A stretch of DNA of 40,340 nt from a virus, in the IMG/VR virus record IMGVR_UViG_3300046368_000469, positions 1 through 40,340 of that record. One strand, given 5' to 3'. The position numbers and the translations under genes are program-made. Each line of letters starts with the position of its first letter. Within the stretch, counting starts at the first letter, position 1. Of the stretch, positions 7,718 to 17,019 are shown in pieces. The notes under the pieces were generated by a model that was not told the origin of the DNA, searched no databases, and saw only the letters and a program-made list of their open reading frames with translations.

Positions 7718-10700
7718 GCGAGCAAATTGAAGTAGAAGTAGGAGCAAACCTGTCAAAATTTAACGCAGGAATGACAAATGTACGCAATAGCGTACAGCGA
7801 GTAGCGGGAGGAATTTCTCGCATGGATTTCAGTCAATCCGCAAAAAGCATGAATCGTCTAGCAGGCGAAAGTAAAAAGTCAGGGCGAGAAGCAAATACAT
7901 TGCGAGGCTTGTTTCAGCAGATTGGAAACACAAAAATTGATAGTACAACGCTAAAAGTATTTGCTGAAATCTTTAAAGAGTTAGCACGAATCGTTAAAGA
8001 GTTTGGACCCATACTTACTCTTGCCATGAACGCAGGCGATGGAGCTATACGGAAATTTATTAATTCTAATGTAAAGCTATTGACTCAGGTAGAAAGATTG
8101 TCATCCAATTTTTTAGTTTTGCGTAAAGTTTTACCTGTAAGGTTATTCAGAACTATGACGGTAAGCTCTCAGAGAGTAAGTACATCCATAGTCGGAATGT
8201 CGAACGACATTGTTAATTTTGCAAAGTTTGGTAGAAATTCACTTCGCTCTGTAATTAGTTCATTTGGTAAGGTAATTCAAGGATCCAAGTCAACTGCGTC
8301 CGCAATTAAAGGGATGGGCACAGAAATTACAAGCGGTCAGATGGCAAAAGCTCCTCAGATATTTAAGTTACTTGGCGATCAGACTACAGCAATGGGTGGG
8401 AAGGTTATGCGAACCATCAGAGACTTTAGGACGGCAGACGGGATTATGGGCAAGCTAGGCGTAACAATGCGTGGACTAGGTGCTCAAGTTACTTTACTTG
8501 GCAAAACTACGACAGGGCTAGGTGGGGCTTTTGGTAATGCAGTAGCAAATTCTAAAAGGCTTGGTAGTGCTATGCGTAGCTTGTCATCTATGATCAAGGG
8601 ACTAAATCCTGCCAATATCGCGGTAAGAGGATCCTCACTAGCTTTGGGTGCTTCTTTTACTGCATTGATAGGAACAAGCAAAGTTTTAGTCCGCACTTTG
8701 GGAAGAGTTGGCGGAATGTCTTCACGCATTGGATTTAACGCATTGTCTCAGGGTGCGAGCAAAGCATTAGCTCCGATCAGGAGTATAGGCACAGGCATAA
8801 AAGGCATTGCGACAAGACCCATTCAGTCAGCAGGCAAAGCATTGGGCGGACTAGCGAAAATGGGTAGCGTTGCAGGAATAGCAATCACGGCTGTTGTTGG
8901 TGTATTTCGGACTTTTGCAGGCTTGCTGTCAAGTTCTGCGACAGGGGGAGTAGCTAGTTTTAACAAAAACTTCCGTAAAGCTATGGCAGAGTTGCCAAAT
9001 TCGGCACAAGGTAGTTTTGGTAAAGTACGCAAAGAAATAATGGCATTGCAGAACGAAATGGGATTTACAAGCGACCAAGCCCTCCCTGCATTACAGCAAG
9101 CTTTTAGAAAAGGCTTTGATGCAGACAATGCGGTAGGAGCAGTAAAGCAGGCAATGCTACTAGCTAAGACAGGAGCTACAGATTTGGAAGGTGCAATGGA
9201 TTTATTAGGTAATTCAATGCGTGCATTTGCAAGTGAGGGAATTACGGCATCTGAAGCATCCGACGCATTGTTTCGTGCTACTAGGGGAGTCGATGTAAAT
9301 GTAGGCTCATTGAGTGATTCAATTAAAAGATTAGGTCCCGACCTGTCATCAACAGGTATAGGTTTTAATGATTTCTTAGGTGCATTGAAGACCTTAACAC
9401 AGCAAGGTAAATTAGGTGCCACCGCCATAGGTGAAATTAAGAGCCTGACTGCATCAATAGTAAGCCCCAGCGAGCAAGCAAGAGAGGCGATGGGTAAGCT
9501 AGGCGTGAATTTTACAAAAGCAGATTTGGCGGGTCGTGGGTTGGGTGCAATCTTGCAAGAGGTTCGAAACGCAACGGGCGGTAATGCACAGGCAATGGCA
9601 GAGCTATTAGGTGGGCAAGAAAACCTAAATACTGCCCTAATGCTTGGAGCGAAAAACGGAACAATGCTTGCAGGCAATCTAGACGAAATTGCAAACTCTG
9701 CGGGTGGCGTTGCAGGGCAAGCTGACAAGATGGATACGGCTTTTAGTCGAACCATGAAAAAACTAAGTGCTAGAACGGAAACATTAAAAATTCAGCTTGG
9801 TGATTTGCTGAAGCCATTAATTGGAAGGTTAGGAGAATTTTTGTCTGAGTGGGTAGCAACATTTTCTACAGCAATTAAAGTGGCAATACAGCTTTTTCAA
9901 AGTGGTCAGCTAGGTGAAGTCTTGTTCTTGGGAATATCTATCGGCTTACGCAAGGGACTTGTAGCAGTATTGAATTTTGGTCAAGGAGTTACAAGGGCAC
10001 TTGCAAATTCATTTGTTTATGGGGTGCAAGTTTTACCTAAAGTCGTTGGTCAAATTATACCAAATGTATTGGCAAGATTAGGTAAAATAGGGTTTTTCTT
10101 TATTGAGCTTGGTGCACAATTTATGAAAGCGTTTGAGACTCCAATTGCTTACCTGACTGCGGGATTAAAGAAAGCTGTAGAAGAGGCTGCCGACGCAATT
10201 AACAAATTACCTTTTGTAGGCGACGATAAAGCAAGCAAGGCAAGAAGCTTCGAGGTAATACTCAAACAAGAGCTTCAAAATAGTGGTAGTTTGGCAAAAA
10301 ATATACAAGGATTTGCTGACCAAGGATACAAGAACGCTGAAGCCATTATTAAACGGACGGACGGTGAAGTTAGTCAGTTTATAGATGGTCAAGTAAATGC
10401 CCTAAAAAAGGGATTTAAGGAAGGATCAAACGCATTTGAGCTTCCACCAAGCGTAGCTAGAGATAGTCAAAGATTAGCCTCTATTCTGAATGGTGCACTA
10501 ACTGAAGTAAACGAAGCAGGGAAAGCTACGACTAAAATGGCAAAAGATGCCACCCTAGAAGCCAACGGAGTGCCAAGAAAGGCGGTAGGATCAGAAGGGC
10601 AAAATGGTCTAGGTAGCGATAGTGGTGGCGTAATTGCCTCAAGCCTCGCATCAATTGGTGGTGGTGGTGGTGTATTTGGCACACTTACTTCAGAAACGAA

Positions 10701-10794
10701 AAATTTAGTAAATATAGCAAAGCAAACTTTAGAAGAGGCAAAGATGCAGACAATAGCTTTACAATTAGCAGAAAACGGTAAGGTCATGCGATGA
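7714..10794 (+). CDS. Tape measure protein (1026 aa)
   Basis: The longest gene in the window encodes a helical, Gly/Ala/Ser-rich protein with hydrophobic stretches. Residues of roughly 415-660 match the PhageMin_Tail / TP901-type core (NEMGFTSDQALPALQQAF, LAKTGATDLEGAMDLLG, LGGQENLNTALMLG). The C-terminal third holds several hydrophobic segments (for example near 720-780). It sets tail length and is ejected with DNA. At roughly 1.5 angstroms per residue, 1026 aa predicts a tail of about 150 nm. It is coupled by ATGA to both neighbours. No lytic domain was recognised. Confidence 0.92.
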   Translation: MSEQIEVEVGANLSKFNAGMTNVRNSVQRVAGGISRMDFSQSAKSMNRLAGESKKSGREANTLRGLFQQIGNTKIDSTTLKVFAEIFKELARIVKEFGPILTLAMNAGDGAIRKFINSNVKLLTQVERLSSNFLVLRKVLPVRLFRTMTVSSQRVSTSIVGMSNDIVNFAKFGRNSLRSVISSFGKVIQGSKSTASAIKGMGTEITSGQMAKAPQIFKLLGDQTTAMGGKVMRTIRDFRTADGIMGKLGVTMRGLGAQVTLLGKTTTGLGGAFGNAVANSKRLGSAMRSLSSMIKGLNPANIAVRGSSLALGASFTALIGTSKVLVRTLGRVGGMSSRIGFNALSQGASKALAPIRSIGTGIKGIATRPIQSAGKALGGLAKMGSVAGIAITAVVGVFRTFAGLLSSSATGGVASFNKNFRKAMAELPNSAQGSFGKVRKEIMALQNEMGFTSDQALPALQQAFRKGFDADNAVGAVKQAMLLAKTGATDLEGAMDLLGNSMRAFASEGITASEASDALFRATRGVDVNVGSLSDSIKRLGPDLSSTGIGFNDFLGALKTLTQQGKLGATAIGEIKSLTASIVSPSEQAREAMGKLGVNFTKADLAGRGLGAILQEVRNATGGNAQAMAELLGGQENLNTALMLGAKNGTMLAGNLDEIANSAGGVAGQADKMDTAFSRTMKKLSARTETLKIQLGDLLKPLIGRLGEFLSEWVATFSTAIKVAIQLFQSGQLGEVLFLGISIGLRKGLVAVLNFGQGVTRALANSFVYGVQVLPKVVGQIIPNVLARLGKIGFFFIELGAQFMKAFETPIAYLTAGLKKAVEEAADAINKLPFVGDDKASKARSFEVILKQELQNSGSLAKNIQGFADQGYKNAEAIIKRTDGEVSQFIDGQVNALKKGFKEGSNAFELPPSVARDSQRLASILNGALTEVNEAGKATTKMAKDATLEANGVPRKAVGSEGQNGLGSDSGGVIASSLASIGGGGGVFGTLTSETKNLVNIAKQTLEEAKMQTIALQLAENGKVMR

Positions 10795-11516
10795 TAAAAA
10801 AGGGAATAACTAACGGAGTTACTACATCTAAGTCCATTACGGTGGATGAATTTGGAATAGTAACTCAAACAATCACAACCACTTTGAGTGGAGATTTTAC
10901 GGGCGGGAACGCATACAGGTCGCAAGATTTTATGATAATTGGTGCAAATAGCCCTGATTTCAATCAATTGCTTTGCACGGATGTTTCAATTGACGACTCA
11001 GATGCGATTAAGACGATTACGAAAACTTTCAAGGGAGCGATTGAAAGGCAGGAATCATACAGATTGTCCGCACAAGGTACACAGGAGCCAATACAAACAC
11101 ACCCTGCTTTTGATGACGAGCCTGATGGATACAACGGAAAAATTGCGGGTAACGGAGCAAGCCCCGAAAATGGTGCAATATTTAAAGGCGAGGAAGAGGA
11201 TAGTGAATTTGATTACTTTCCTGCAAATGCTGAAAATGACCTTGGAGGTGTCACAGGGTATTTAAGCCCAAGCCTAGAGCTTGAGAAGATTACGGTGGAA
11301 ACTAACGACAGAATGGATCAACCGACTTGGATAACGGACGACATTTATGACATTGCAGACATTAAAGATCCAGATGCACAGCTTAGTGTTGGGGATCGTG
11401 ATTGGTTGCTGATGGGGAGCACGCAGGAGGTAATAGGCGGAGCAATAAAGTCAACAGCGATTTATCGTTTGTCGGGCGAAAAGGGTTGGAACACAAAGAT
11501 TTACACATCAGCTTAA
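10791..11516 (+). CDS. Distal tail / tail tip protein (241 aa)
   Basis: The gene follows the tape measure by ATGA overlap. The protein begins with beta-rich segments (GITNGVTTSKSITVDEFGIVTQTITTTLSGD) and has an acidic middle. No family motif was recognised. The order after the tape measure is where distal tail, tail tip and hub proteins lie in siphoviruses. It shares a TAATG stop/start with the next gene. Confidence 0.5.
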   Translation: MIKKGITNGVTTSKSITVDEFGIVTQTITTTLSGDFTGGNAYRSQDFMIIGANSPDFNQLLCTDVSIDDSDAIKTITKTFKGAIERQESYRLSAQGTQEPIQTHPAFDDEPDGYNGKIAGNGASPENGAIFKGEEEDSEFDYFPANAENDLGGVTGYLSPSLELEKITVETNDRMDQPTWITDDIYDIADIKDPDAQLSVGDRDWLLMGSTQEVIGGAIKSTAIYRLSGEKGWNTKIYTSA

Positions 11517-12133
11517 TGATAAGGAGCAACATACAGGGATTAAGTGGTGTTTTGAATAGCTTGGAGAAGCGTATTGTCGCGATGGAGAGAAAGCCGTTAA
11601 ATATTACGGGTGGCGAAAACATAAGGATTACAAGAATGGGAAGTGGTCTAATAATTAACGCAGATCCTGCAGGCGATTCGGGACCTGCTGTTACTGCCGA
11701 AAAATGCCCTTTAGACATTTTACGAACTGCACAGGAGCCAACTACCGCAGGGGATGACATACAAGCGTATGACATAAGCGTTCGTCTTGGTACAATTGGT
11801 GGATTTGCTCCTGCGAATTGGGAAGATGTAGGAGAAATAGGTGTTGAAGAAAGTAAATTTTTACAAGCGAGAATAACAGCAGATGAAAAAAATATATCTA
11901 CTGTTGAGCTAGAGTTGGCGGATGAAGTTGAAGGATGCATAAAAGTAGAGCAAAACAATCCACCCGCAGAGTTTACTATTTTAATTGGTGCTTTATTAAT
12001 AAATGAATCCGAAGATGATCAGGGGGTGACCACATACGGGGCACATCATATCCATCGAGCTATTGCTTGTGGGAGCGTAGGCTTACATGCAGAAATGATC
12101 GGGGACAATTGTTGGACTTGGATAGTAAGCTGA
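11516..12133 (+). CDS. Tail tip-region structural protein (205 aa)
   Basis: The ATG at 11516 overlaps the previous stop (TAATG); the frame opens further upstream at 11402 but inside the neighbour. An N-terminal helix (LSGVLNSLEKRIVAMERK) is followed by short beta segments including ENIRITRMGSGLIINADP, a pattern common in small tail-tip or baseplate proteins that trimerise through an N-terminal coil. The gene ends directly against the next start. Function is inferred from position. Confidence 0.45.
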   Translation: MIRSNIQGLSGVLNSLEKRIVAMERKPLNITGGENIRITRMGSGLIINADPAGDSGPAVTAEKCPLDILRTAQEPTTAGDDIQAYDISVRLGTIGGFAPANWEDVGEIGVEESKFLQARITADEKNISTVELELADEVEGCIKVEQNNPPAEFTILIGALLINESEDDQGVTTYGAHHIHRAIACGSVGLHAEMIGDNCWTWIVS

Positions 12134-14509
12134 ATGAGTGAAACTTGGGTAGAGGCTATCGATTGTCCGTGCGGAGATGTTAGTGTCTCGTCCTCTGCGA
12201 TTACACAAATTAACAAGCGTATGGGCAACGCAGACGAATACGGGGGTGTGGAGCATACATATTACAGCACTTATAGCGTAAATTACAATAGGTGCGGAGC
12301 TACAACCTATCGAATGACTAGTCAGGTTGATAGGCAAACTGCGGTAACTTGGCAATCAGGGCTATGCAATAAGACGGTAGAGAGAACTAGTGGCACATAT
12401 CCAAATACAGAAACCTATGTGTATTATATGAATGTGCAGACGCATGAGACTAAGAAGACGGTTTACACAACAGACACTTTCGATATCACCCAAACACAAA
12501 GTGTATATACGCCAACCGCAGGACGCAAATACACTTTCCTTCAGTCTACAATGGTAGATAAAGCCTATCCTGATTTTATAACAACAACTGGAACAACTGC
12601 CGTAGACGGTTGGGATACATATTCTACTTATACCTGTGAAAGATTAATCACTGAGGGAACAACAACAACAATTGACGAAGGTAATCCAATAACTCACACA
12701 AGGTGCCCTCCTGTAACTACCTTGCTTACAGAAACTTTAAATCAAGTACCTAGTGCAACAAGTTATGGGCTAATAACAGAGTGCTTTAGGTATTGCATCA
12801 ATTATTACAACACGGATCAACAAGGAATAGTATTGGTTAGAGTAAAGGACGGCTTGAACGACGGGGCTATGATGCCATTGAAGCAAGCTATTTACGCCAC
12901 ACCTATACCGCCTAATTCTCCCCCCATAAAGCATTGTTGGGATTCTACTACAGCCACTCCTTTTTTAAATAAACATGAATTTTTAGGCGGAGATGTTGTA
13001 AAGACTGTGACTCGCATCGCGAATGAAGATGAAAGTTTTGTTACTCACGCTTACACCAAAATTCATTCAACTTTCGTGTCCGAAGAATATCCGTTTTGGG
13101 CTGAGACAGAAACTGCCACATTACTGCAAATAGTATCTACAACACACGGGACCGTACGGGCTTACTATGCTGATGGGCTGACTTTCTCTCTTACAATTTC
13201 AGGCTTAGAGCAACAGACAGAAAGCTTTCCTAAACTTGTAGACGGACAATTAGAATCTACAGAGTTTAATACTGATACAGACGGACGAAGGAACACGGCA
13301 AGCTACTCAGGTATTGATTGGTTTAATTACCATGTCTCTCATAGTACGGACACAATTGCTTGGAGAGGGTTTGCACAGGAGTTTATTAATGTTACCAAAG
13401 ACGATTACGGGAATTGGGAATATGCTGAAGATAACACAAGAGTTTTAACTACAATATGGGACAATGTACATGTAAGCGAAGCAGATTATGTATCTAAAGT
13501 AGAAAAAACTATAACTGCGGTTGTAGAAAAGACTAATTTAAATTGGAACAACTGCCGAGCAGATCACACGTACAAATCTGAAACGATAGATGTCGATATT
13601 TACAATGTAACAATGATCGACCGTCAGCCTGAGAATGGTTACGGAGACTTTGGTCAATCTTTCTATACTAGTCCTTATGATAGTGCTAGATTAATTGAAG
13701 GACAGCCAAGATGCCGACTTTATGAATTTTACACAATGGCTTACCCTGCGTATCAGGATATTTACGCAGTGGGCACAGGTGGCATGATGTTCGCAAGATT
13801 AAACGCAGAATTTACTACGACAATTCTAGGTAACATGAGTGCTACAGCTAATTCTGCACTTCAACGGGTAAAAGCTTTTTCAATTCCTGTTACAATAACG
13901 CGGGCAAATGACGAAACATACAGAACAACGCAAATAGATGTGGGCAATACAAGACCATCATTTACGACTGCAAACGAAAATACAGTATTAGATGATTCTA
14001 GTGTTGAAAAACTGAAGCATTTTCACACAGCCATGACCTTGGCTTATTTTAGTCAAAGAGAGTATACAGCTACATCTTGGGGATCAGTTTATTTAGAAAC
14101 AATAGAAAGTGGCTACAAAATTATTCGCGAAGATATGGAGACATACACAAGTGAAAACTATGACCCTGAGCAGGGAAATTGTCATACACACACATTTATG
14201 AGAAGTGAAGGTATACATAAAAACGGAGTCATGAAGGTTGGTGGTGTTTTGCAAAACGGGGAACCTAGAAGTTATTACTTACTTGTTGAACACAGAGGCT
14301 TACCCGTTGTCGGGCAAGTAACGACATTTAGCAATAAATGCGGTGGAGGCACATTCGAAACAACTTATACAGGTGGGGTACATGAGTTAATAGGCACACA
14401 GGTAAGCATGATTCAAACTGATGCTGTGATAAATGTCGGTGCATTGAAGAAAGAATTAAACTCAGGAAAGACTATGACTCCTGACGAATATGAACATTTT
14501 AAACTATGA
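12134..14509 (+). CDS. Large tail protein, possible receptor-binding protein (791 aa)
   Basis: The 791-aa product is exceptionally rich in Thr and Tyr and contains many Cys (CPCGDV near the N terminus and scattered further Cys). There is no signal peptide and no enzymatic motif that I recognise. It is the last large gene of the tail module and overlaps the glycosyltransferase-like gene by ATGA. A central tail-tip or receptor-binding role is inferred from size and position; the Cys content is unusual for a tail protein. Confidence 0.45.
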   Translation: MSETWVEAIDCPCGDVSVSSSAITQINKRMGNADEYGGVEHTYYSTYSVNYNRCGATTYRMTSQVDRQTAVTWQSGLCNKTVERTSGTYPNTETYVYYMNVQTHETKKTVYTTDTFDITQTQSVYTPTAGRKYTFLQSTMVDKAYPDFITTTGTTAVDGWDTYSTYTCERLITEGTTTTIDEGNPITHTRCPPVTTLLTETLNQVPSATSYGLITECFRYCINYYNTDQQGIVLVRVKDGLNDGAMMPLKQAIYATPIPPNSPPIKHCWDSTTATPFLNKHEFLGGDVVKTVTRIANEDESFVTHAYTKIHSTFVSEEYPFWAETETATLLQIVSTTHGTVRAYYADGLTFSLTISGLEQQTESFPKLVDGQLESTEFNTDTDGRRNTASYSGIDWFNYHVSHSTDTIAWRGFAQEFINVTKDDYGNWEYAEDNTRVLTTIWDNVHVSEADYVSKVEKTITAVVEKTNLNWNNCRADHTYKSETIDVDIYNVTMIDRQPENGYGDFGQSFYTSPYDSARLIEGQPRCRLYEFYTMAYPAYQDIYAVGTGGMMFARLNAEFTTTILGNMSATANSALQRVKAFSIPVTITRANDETYRTTQIDVGNTRPSFTTANENTVLDDSSVEKLKHFHTAMTLAYFSQREYTATSWGSVYLETIESGYKIIREDMETYTSENYDPEQGNCHTHTFMRSEGIHKNGVMKVGGVLQNGEPRSYYLLVEHRGLPVVGQVTTFSNKCGGGTFETTYTGGVHELIGTQVSMIQTDAVINVGALKKELNSGKTMTPDEYEHFKL

Positions 14510-15585
14510 TTACTATATCTACCTATGCCACTAAACGATACACATACGCCCTGCCGAACTTTGGTAGGCGTTTAGCTTCATCACTCGCTTACTCCGCTGA
14601 AATAGGTGGAAAGGTTTTGTTCATTGGCGATGAATCGGAGGAGATCAAACTTGCTTCACAAAAATACATAGCCGAGCAGTTGCCCAGCGGATGGGACTTT
14701 GAGTTGATACCGCTACCTGTGCATGACGATAAGCTTCGTAATTATAAGGAAGATGCACAGCTACTTATCGCACAAATGCAAAGTGAAGCACTCAGCGAAG
14801 CAAGAAGGATACGCTCTAGCCACTTTTGGAGTATTGAAAGCGATGTCCTAGTGCCTTACAATGCCTTAAGTGTTTCAATGGATGTGCTAAACTTTGACAA
14901 TGGTTATTACGATGTCGCAATGTGTACATACCCAAGTCAAGGAGGAGGTCCCTTTTTGGGTGGGCGAGGCACATATAATCGACAGATAGAAGAAGATATT
15001 AAACTAAGCGAAAGAGAAGTGCCTAAAGAAGTGTTAAAAAAGCACAAAGATTTACAGAAAAAAATCTCACAAGAAACAGAAAAAAACAAAGCACAAGAGT
15101 TAATAGAAGAAATACGAGATTTAGATGAACAAATTAAGCAATTTCCGCCTAAAGGTAATGTCTATGAATTGAATGGTAAAGAGTGGCGACAACGCGGATG
15201 GATGGACTATGCATACCCCGCAATTGGTAAGGGTGCAATTGTGCCCACAGATTGGGTAGGAATGGGTTGCACGCTATTAAGTGAAAAAGCTTTAGCGATG
15301 GCACACTTTGATGGCTACGAAGGCAAAGGAACTCAAGACCTGTACTTAGGTTGGAATAGATGGAAGCCAAGCGGACTAAATATGTGTGTTACAACTCATG
15401 CCATTTGTGACCATGTAATCAGGAAACGCGGAGAGGGCGACGAACAATTATGGAATGATTTTGTTGTAGTTAATGCATACCATGAACCCGAAGGCATACA
15501 TCAGGGACACTTGAGGCAGAAGCATACACCGCTGTACACTTTTAAGGCAGGGGAAAGATGTCAGCAATCTGTCAGCAAAGAATAA
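14506..15585 (+). CDS. Glycosyltransferase-like (GT-A type) protein (359 aa)
   Basis: The N-terminal half has an alternating alpha/beta pattern with KVLFIGDES near residues 41-49 and HFWSIESDVLVPYNALSVSMD around 105-125, where ESD could serve as the DxD-type metal/sugar-nucleotide motif. Residues of about 165-215 form a charged coiled coil (KEVLKKHKDLQKKISQETEK), an insertion not typical of the fold. A later GWMDYAYPAIGKGAIVPTDWVGMG region is also GT-like. It is coupled to the tail protein upstream, so it may glycosylate a virion or host-surface component. The assignment is tentative. Confidence 0.45.
   Translation: MITISTYATKRYTYALPNFGRRLASSLAYSAEIGGKVLFIGDESEEIKLASQKYIAEQLPSGWDFELIPLPVHDDKLRNYKEDAQLLIAQMQSEALSEARRIRSSHFWSIESDVLVPYNALSVSMDVLNFDNGYYDVAMCTYPSQGGGPFLGGRGTYNRQIEEDIKLSEREVPKEVLKKHKDLQKKISQETEKNKAQELIEEIRDLDEQIKQFPPKGNVYELNGKEWRQRGWMDYAYPAIGKGAIVPTDWVGMGCTLLSEKALAMAHFDGYEGKGTQDLYLGWNRWKPSGLNMCVTTHAICDHVIRKRGEGDEQLWNDFVVVNAYHEPEGIHQGHLRQKHTPLYTFKAGERCQQSVSKE
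15559..15577 (+). repeat. Pair of TGTCAGCA repeats, left of attP
   Basis: TGTCAGCA occurs at 15559-15566 and 15570-15577, exactly 11 bp apart (one helical turn), inside the last codons of the upstream gene. An identical pair with the same spacing lies on the other side of the attP core at 15768-15786. This is the layout expected for arm-type integrase binding sites. Confidence 0.65.
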
Positions 15586-15613
15586 GATCCTTATAAACAA
15601 AGGCTATGTAGCA

Positions 15614-15660
15614 AGCCTTCCAAGCTGGTGTCCTCGGTTCGATCCCGAGTGCCCGCACCA
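15614..15660 (+). other. attP core: 3' half of a tRNA-Gly(TCC) gene
   Basis: The segment holds an anticodon loop CTTCCAA (15617-15623, anticodon TCC), the 3' anticodon strand GCTGG, a perfect T arm (CTCGG / TTCGATC / CCGAG at 15633-15649), the 3' acceptor strand TGCCCGC, an A discriminator and encoded CCA ending at 15660. The 5' half is absent: no acceptor partner GCGGGC lies upstream and the 5' anticodon strand has a mismatch at 15613. This is the classic attP of a phage that integrates into a tRNA gene and restores its 3' end. The integrase gene starts 126 bp downstream. Confidence 0.88.
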
Positions 15661-15723
15661 TTCTAATTTGAGCCAAAGTCCACTATATATATAGGACGCA
15701 AGGCAAAGCCCTTTCAGCATAAG

Positions 15724-15742
15724 GCAACACAAGGCAACACAA
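15724..15742 (+). repeat. Two direct GCAACACAA repeats upstream of integrase
   Basis: GCAACACAA occurs at 15724-15732 and 15734-15742, 10 bp apart. The same core is found three times in the control region at 17268-17341. A shared protein (excisionase or repressor) may bind both places. Confidence 0.5.
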
Positions 15743-15767
15743 AACCATTGCAAGGAAACAAGAAAAG

Positions 15768-15786
15768 TGTCAGCATATTGTCAGCA
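15768..15786 (+). repeat. Pair of TGTCAGCA repeats, right of attP, overlapping integrase start
   Basis: TGTCAGCA occurs at 15768-15775 and 15779-15786, with the same 11-bp phase as the pair left of attP. The last base of the second copy is the A of the integrase ATG, so integrase binding here could also limit its own expression. Confidence 0.65.
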
Positions 15787-16859
15787 TGGCGATATATTAC
15801 GACAAGCAAAGAAAAGCATGGGTTGCCGATTATTCGGTAAAAACTAACGAGAGCAGGAAAAGACGCAGAAAATTTTTTGCTACAAAAAGCGAAGCAAGTG
15901 CCTGCTTGGCATCACAAAAATACCAAAAGAAGAAATACGGAGAAGCTACGGAGTTTGACTTAGTAGACTATCAGCGATTAAAGCAATTAGAGCAAAGTGT
16001 TACAGGCGGATCATTGGAAGACGCAGTAAGAAGCTACAATGCATTAAGCATGGGAGGGAATAGCATTACCCTGCGTGATGCAGTAAAGAGATATTTAGAG
16101 CAAAAGGAATGTAGCAAGGAGCACCTTGTAAATCTCAGGATTTATTTAGGTAAATTCGTGAACAATCTAGGCGATGTAAAAGTTAAAGAAATACAGGCAA
16201 AAAATATACATTACATCCTAAAGAAAATGGATTACACAATGGTTTATAAAAATAACATGAGGCGAGCATTTGTTACATTTTTTAACTATTGTATTTTTAA
16301 TCAATTCGCAGTTAGCAATGAGGCGGAAAAGGTGCCACTATTTACGGAAGAAAAATCCGAGATCGAGTTCATATCTGTAGAGCAGGCACGCAGGCTCTTT
16401 GAAGTCTTGGAGGAGTCTTACCCTTATTTGATACCATACAATGCTTTTAGGGCATTTGCAGGAATAAGGACAGCCCATGCAAAGACTATGACTTGGTCGC
16501 AAATTAACTTTGAGGAAAGAGGTATTCGTTTTAACGGAGGTGGCAAAAGGATAAGTAGCTACCTTGAGGATTATCCTGATACGCTTTGGGCATGGCTTGA
16601 GTCATACAAAATGCACAAGATAGAATACAGTAACGCAAAGGAAACAAGCAAGGTAATGAGATCTCATGATATTGAATGTCCGCACAATGGATTGAGGCAC
16701 GGCTTTGCTACATATCATTTAGCCAAATACAAAGACATAAACCTTACTAGCATTTTACTCATGCACAGGGGTAATCCCCGAATGCTATTTGATCGCTACC
16801 GAGGAGTTACTTCTTCCTGTGCTTCTGACGAGTATTTCGAGATTCTGCCAAAGGCATAA
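15786..16859 (+). CDS. int: Tyrosine-family integrase (357 aa)
   Basis: The protein has an N-terminal arm-binding-like basic segment (SRKRRRKFFATKSEA, residues 23-37), a core-binding SAM-like region (about 93-180) and a catalytic domain. Catalytic residues can be placed: Arg228 (FAGIR), His300 and Arg304 (HNGLR), His327 (LLMHRGNP) and the nucleophile Tyr338 (FDRYRG). It should recombine attP in the adjacent tRNA-Gly fragment with the host tRNA gene. Start ATG 15786 overlaps an arm-site repeat. The 3' end overlaps a convergent minus-strand gene by 53 bp. Confidence 0.93.
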   Translation: MAIYYDKQRKAWVADYSVKTNESRKRRRKFFATKSEASACLASQKYQKKKYGEATEFDLVDYQRLKQLEQSVTGGSLEDAVRSYNALSMGGNSITLRDAVKRYLEQKECSKEHLVNLRIYLGKFVNNLGDVKVKEIQAKNIHYILKKMDYTMVYKNNMRRAFVTFFNYCIFNQFAVSNEAEKVPLFTEEKSEIEFISVEQARRLFEVLEESYPYLIPYNAFRAFAGIRTAHAKTMTWSQINFEERGIRFNGGGKRISSYLEDYPDTLWAWLESYKMHKIEYSNAKETSKVMRSHDIECPHNGLRHGFATYHLAKYKDINLTSILLMHRGNPRMLFDRYRGVTSSCASDEYFEILPKA

Positions 16860-17019
16860 CAACAAAGGGCTGACCTTGCCGAGCGATGTCACTCTCTAGG
16901 CATCTACAAATGTATTCCGAAAAATTCATTCGCAGTTCGTCGGCTCTTTGTATCGCTCGCTCAACAAGCAAAGGATCCATGCTAATGGACTTGGTTATGT
17001 AAGTCCGTCCGTTGGGCAT
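16807..17019 (-). CDS. Ribbon-helix-helix DNA-binding protein (70 aa)
   Basis: I start at the ATG at 17019 (MPNGRTYITKSISMDP); the frame opens further at 17079, but that increases overlap with the neighbour. TYITKSISMDPLLVERAIQRADELRMNFSEYICRCLESDI fits an Arc/MetJ-type fold: a strand followed by two helices with the typical N-F-S-E-Y turn. It is one of only two minus-strand genes, convergent with the integrase. It likely acts as a lysogeny or excision regulator. Confidence 0.6.
   Translation of the reverse strand: MPNGRTYITKSISMDPLLVERAIQRADELRMNFSEYICRCLESDIARQGQPFVVMPLAESRNTRQKHRKK

Noticed and set aside
8823-9755. Long minus-strand frame of 310 aa
   Set aside because: It lies wholly inside the tape measure gene on the other strand, has Pro/Ala/Ser-biased composition typical of an antisense shadow, and no ribosome site.
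11383-11958. Minus-strand frame of 191 aa
   Set aside because: It is antisense to two well-placed tail genes, with composition of a shadow frame.
15593-15660. A functional phage tRNA-Gly gene
   Set aside because: The 5' acceptor strand and D arm are missing and the anticodon stem has a mismatch, so it is an attachment-site fragment rather than a tRNA gene.
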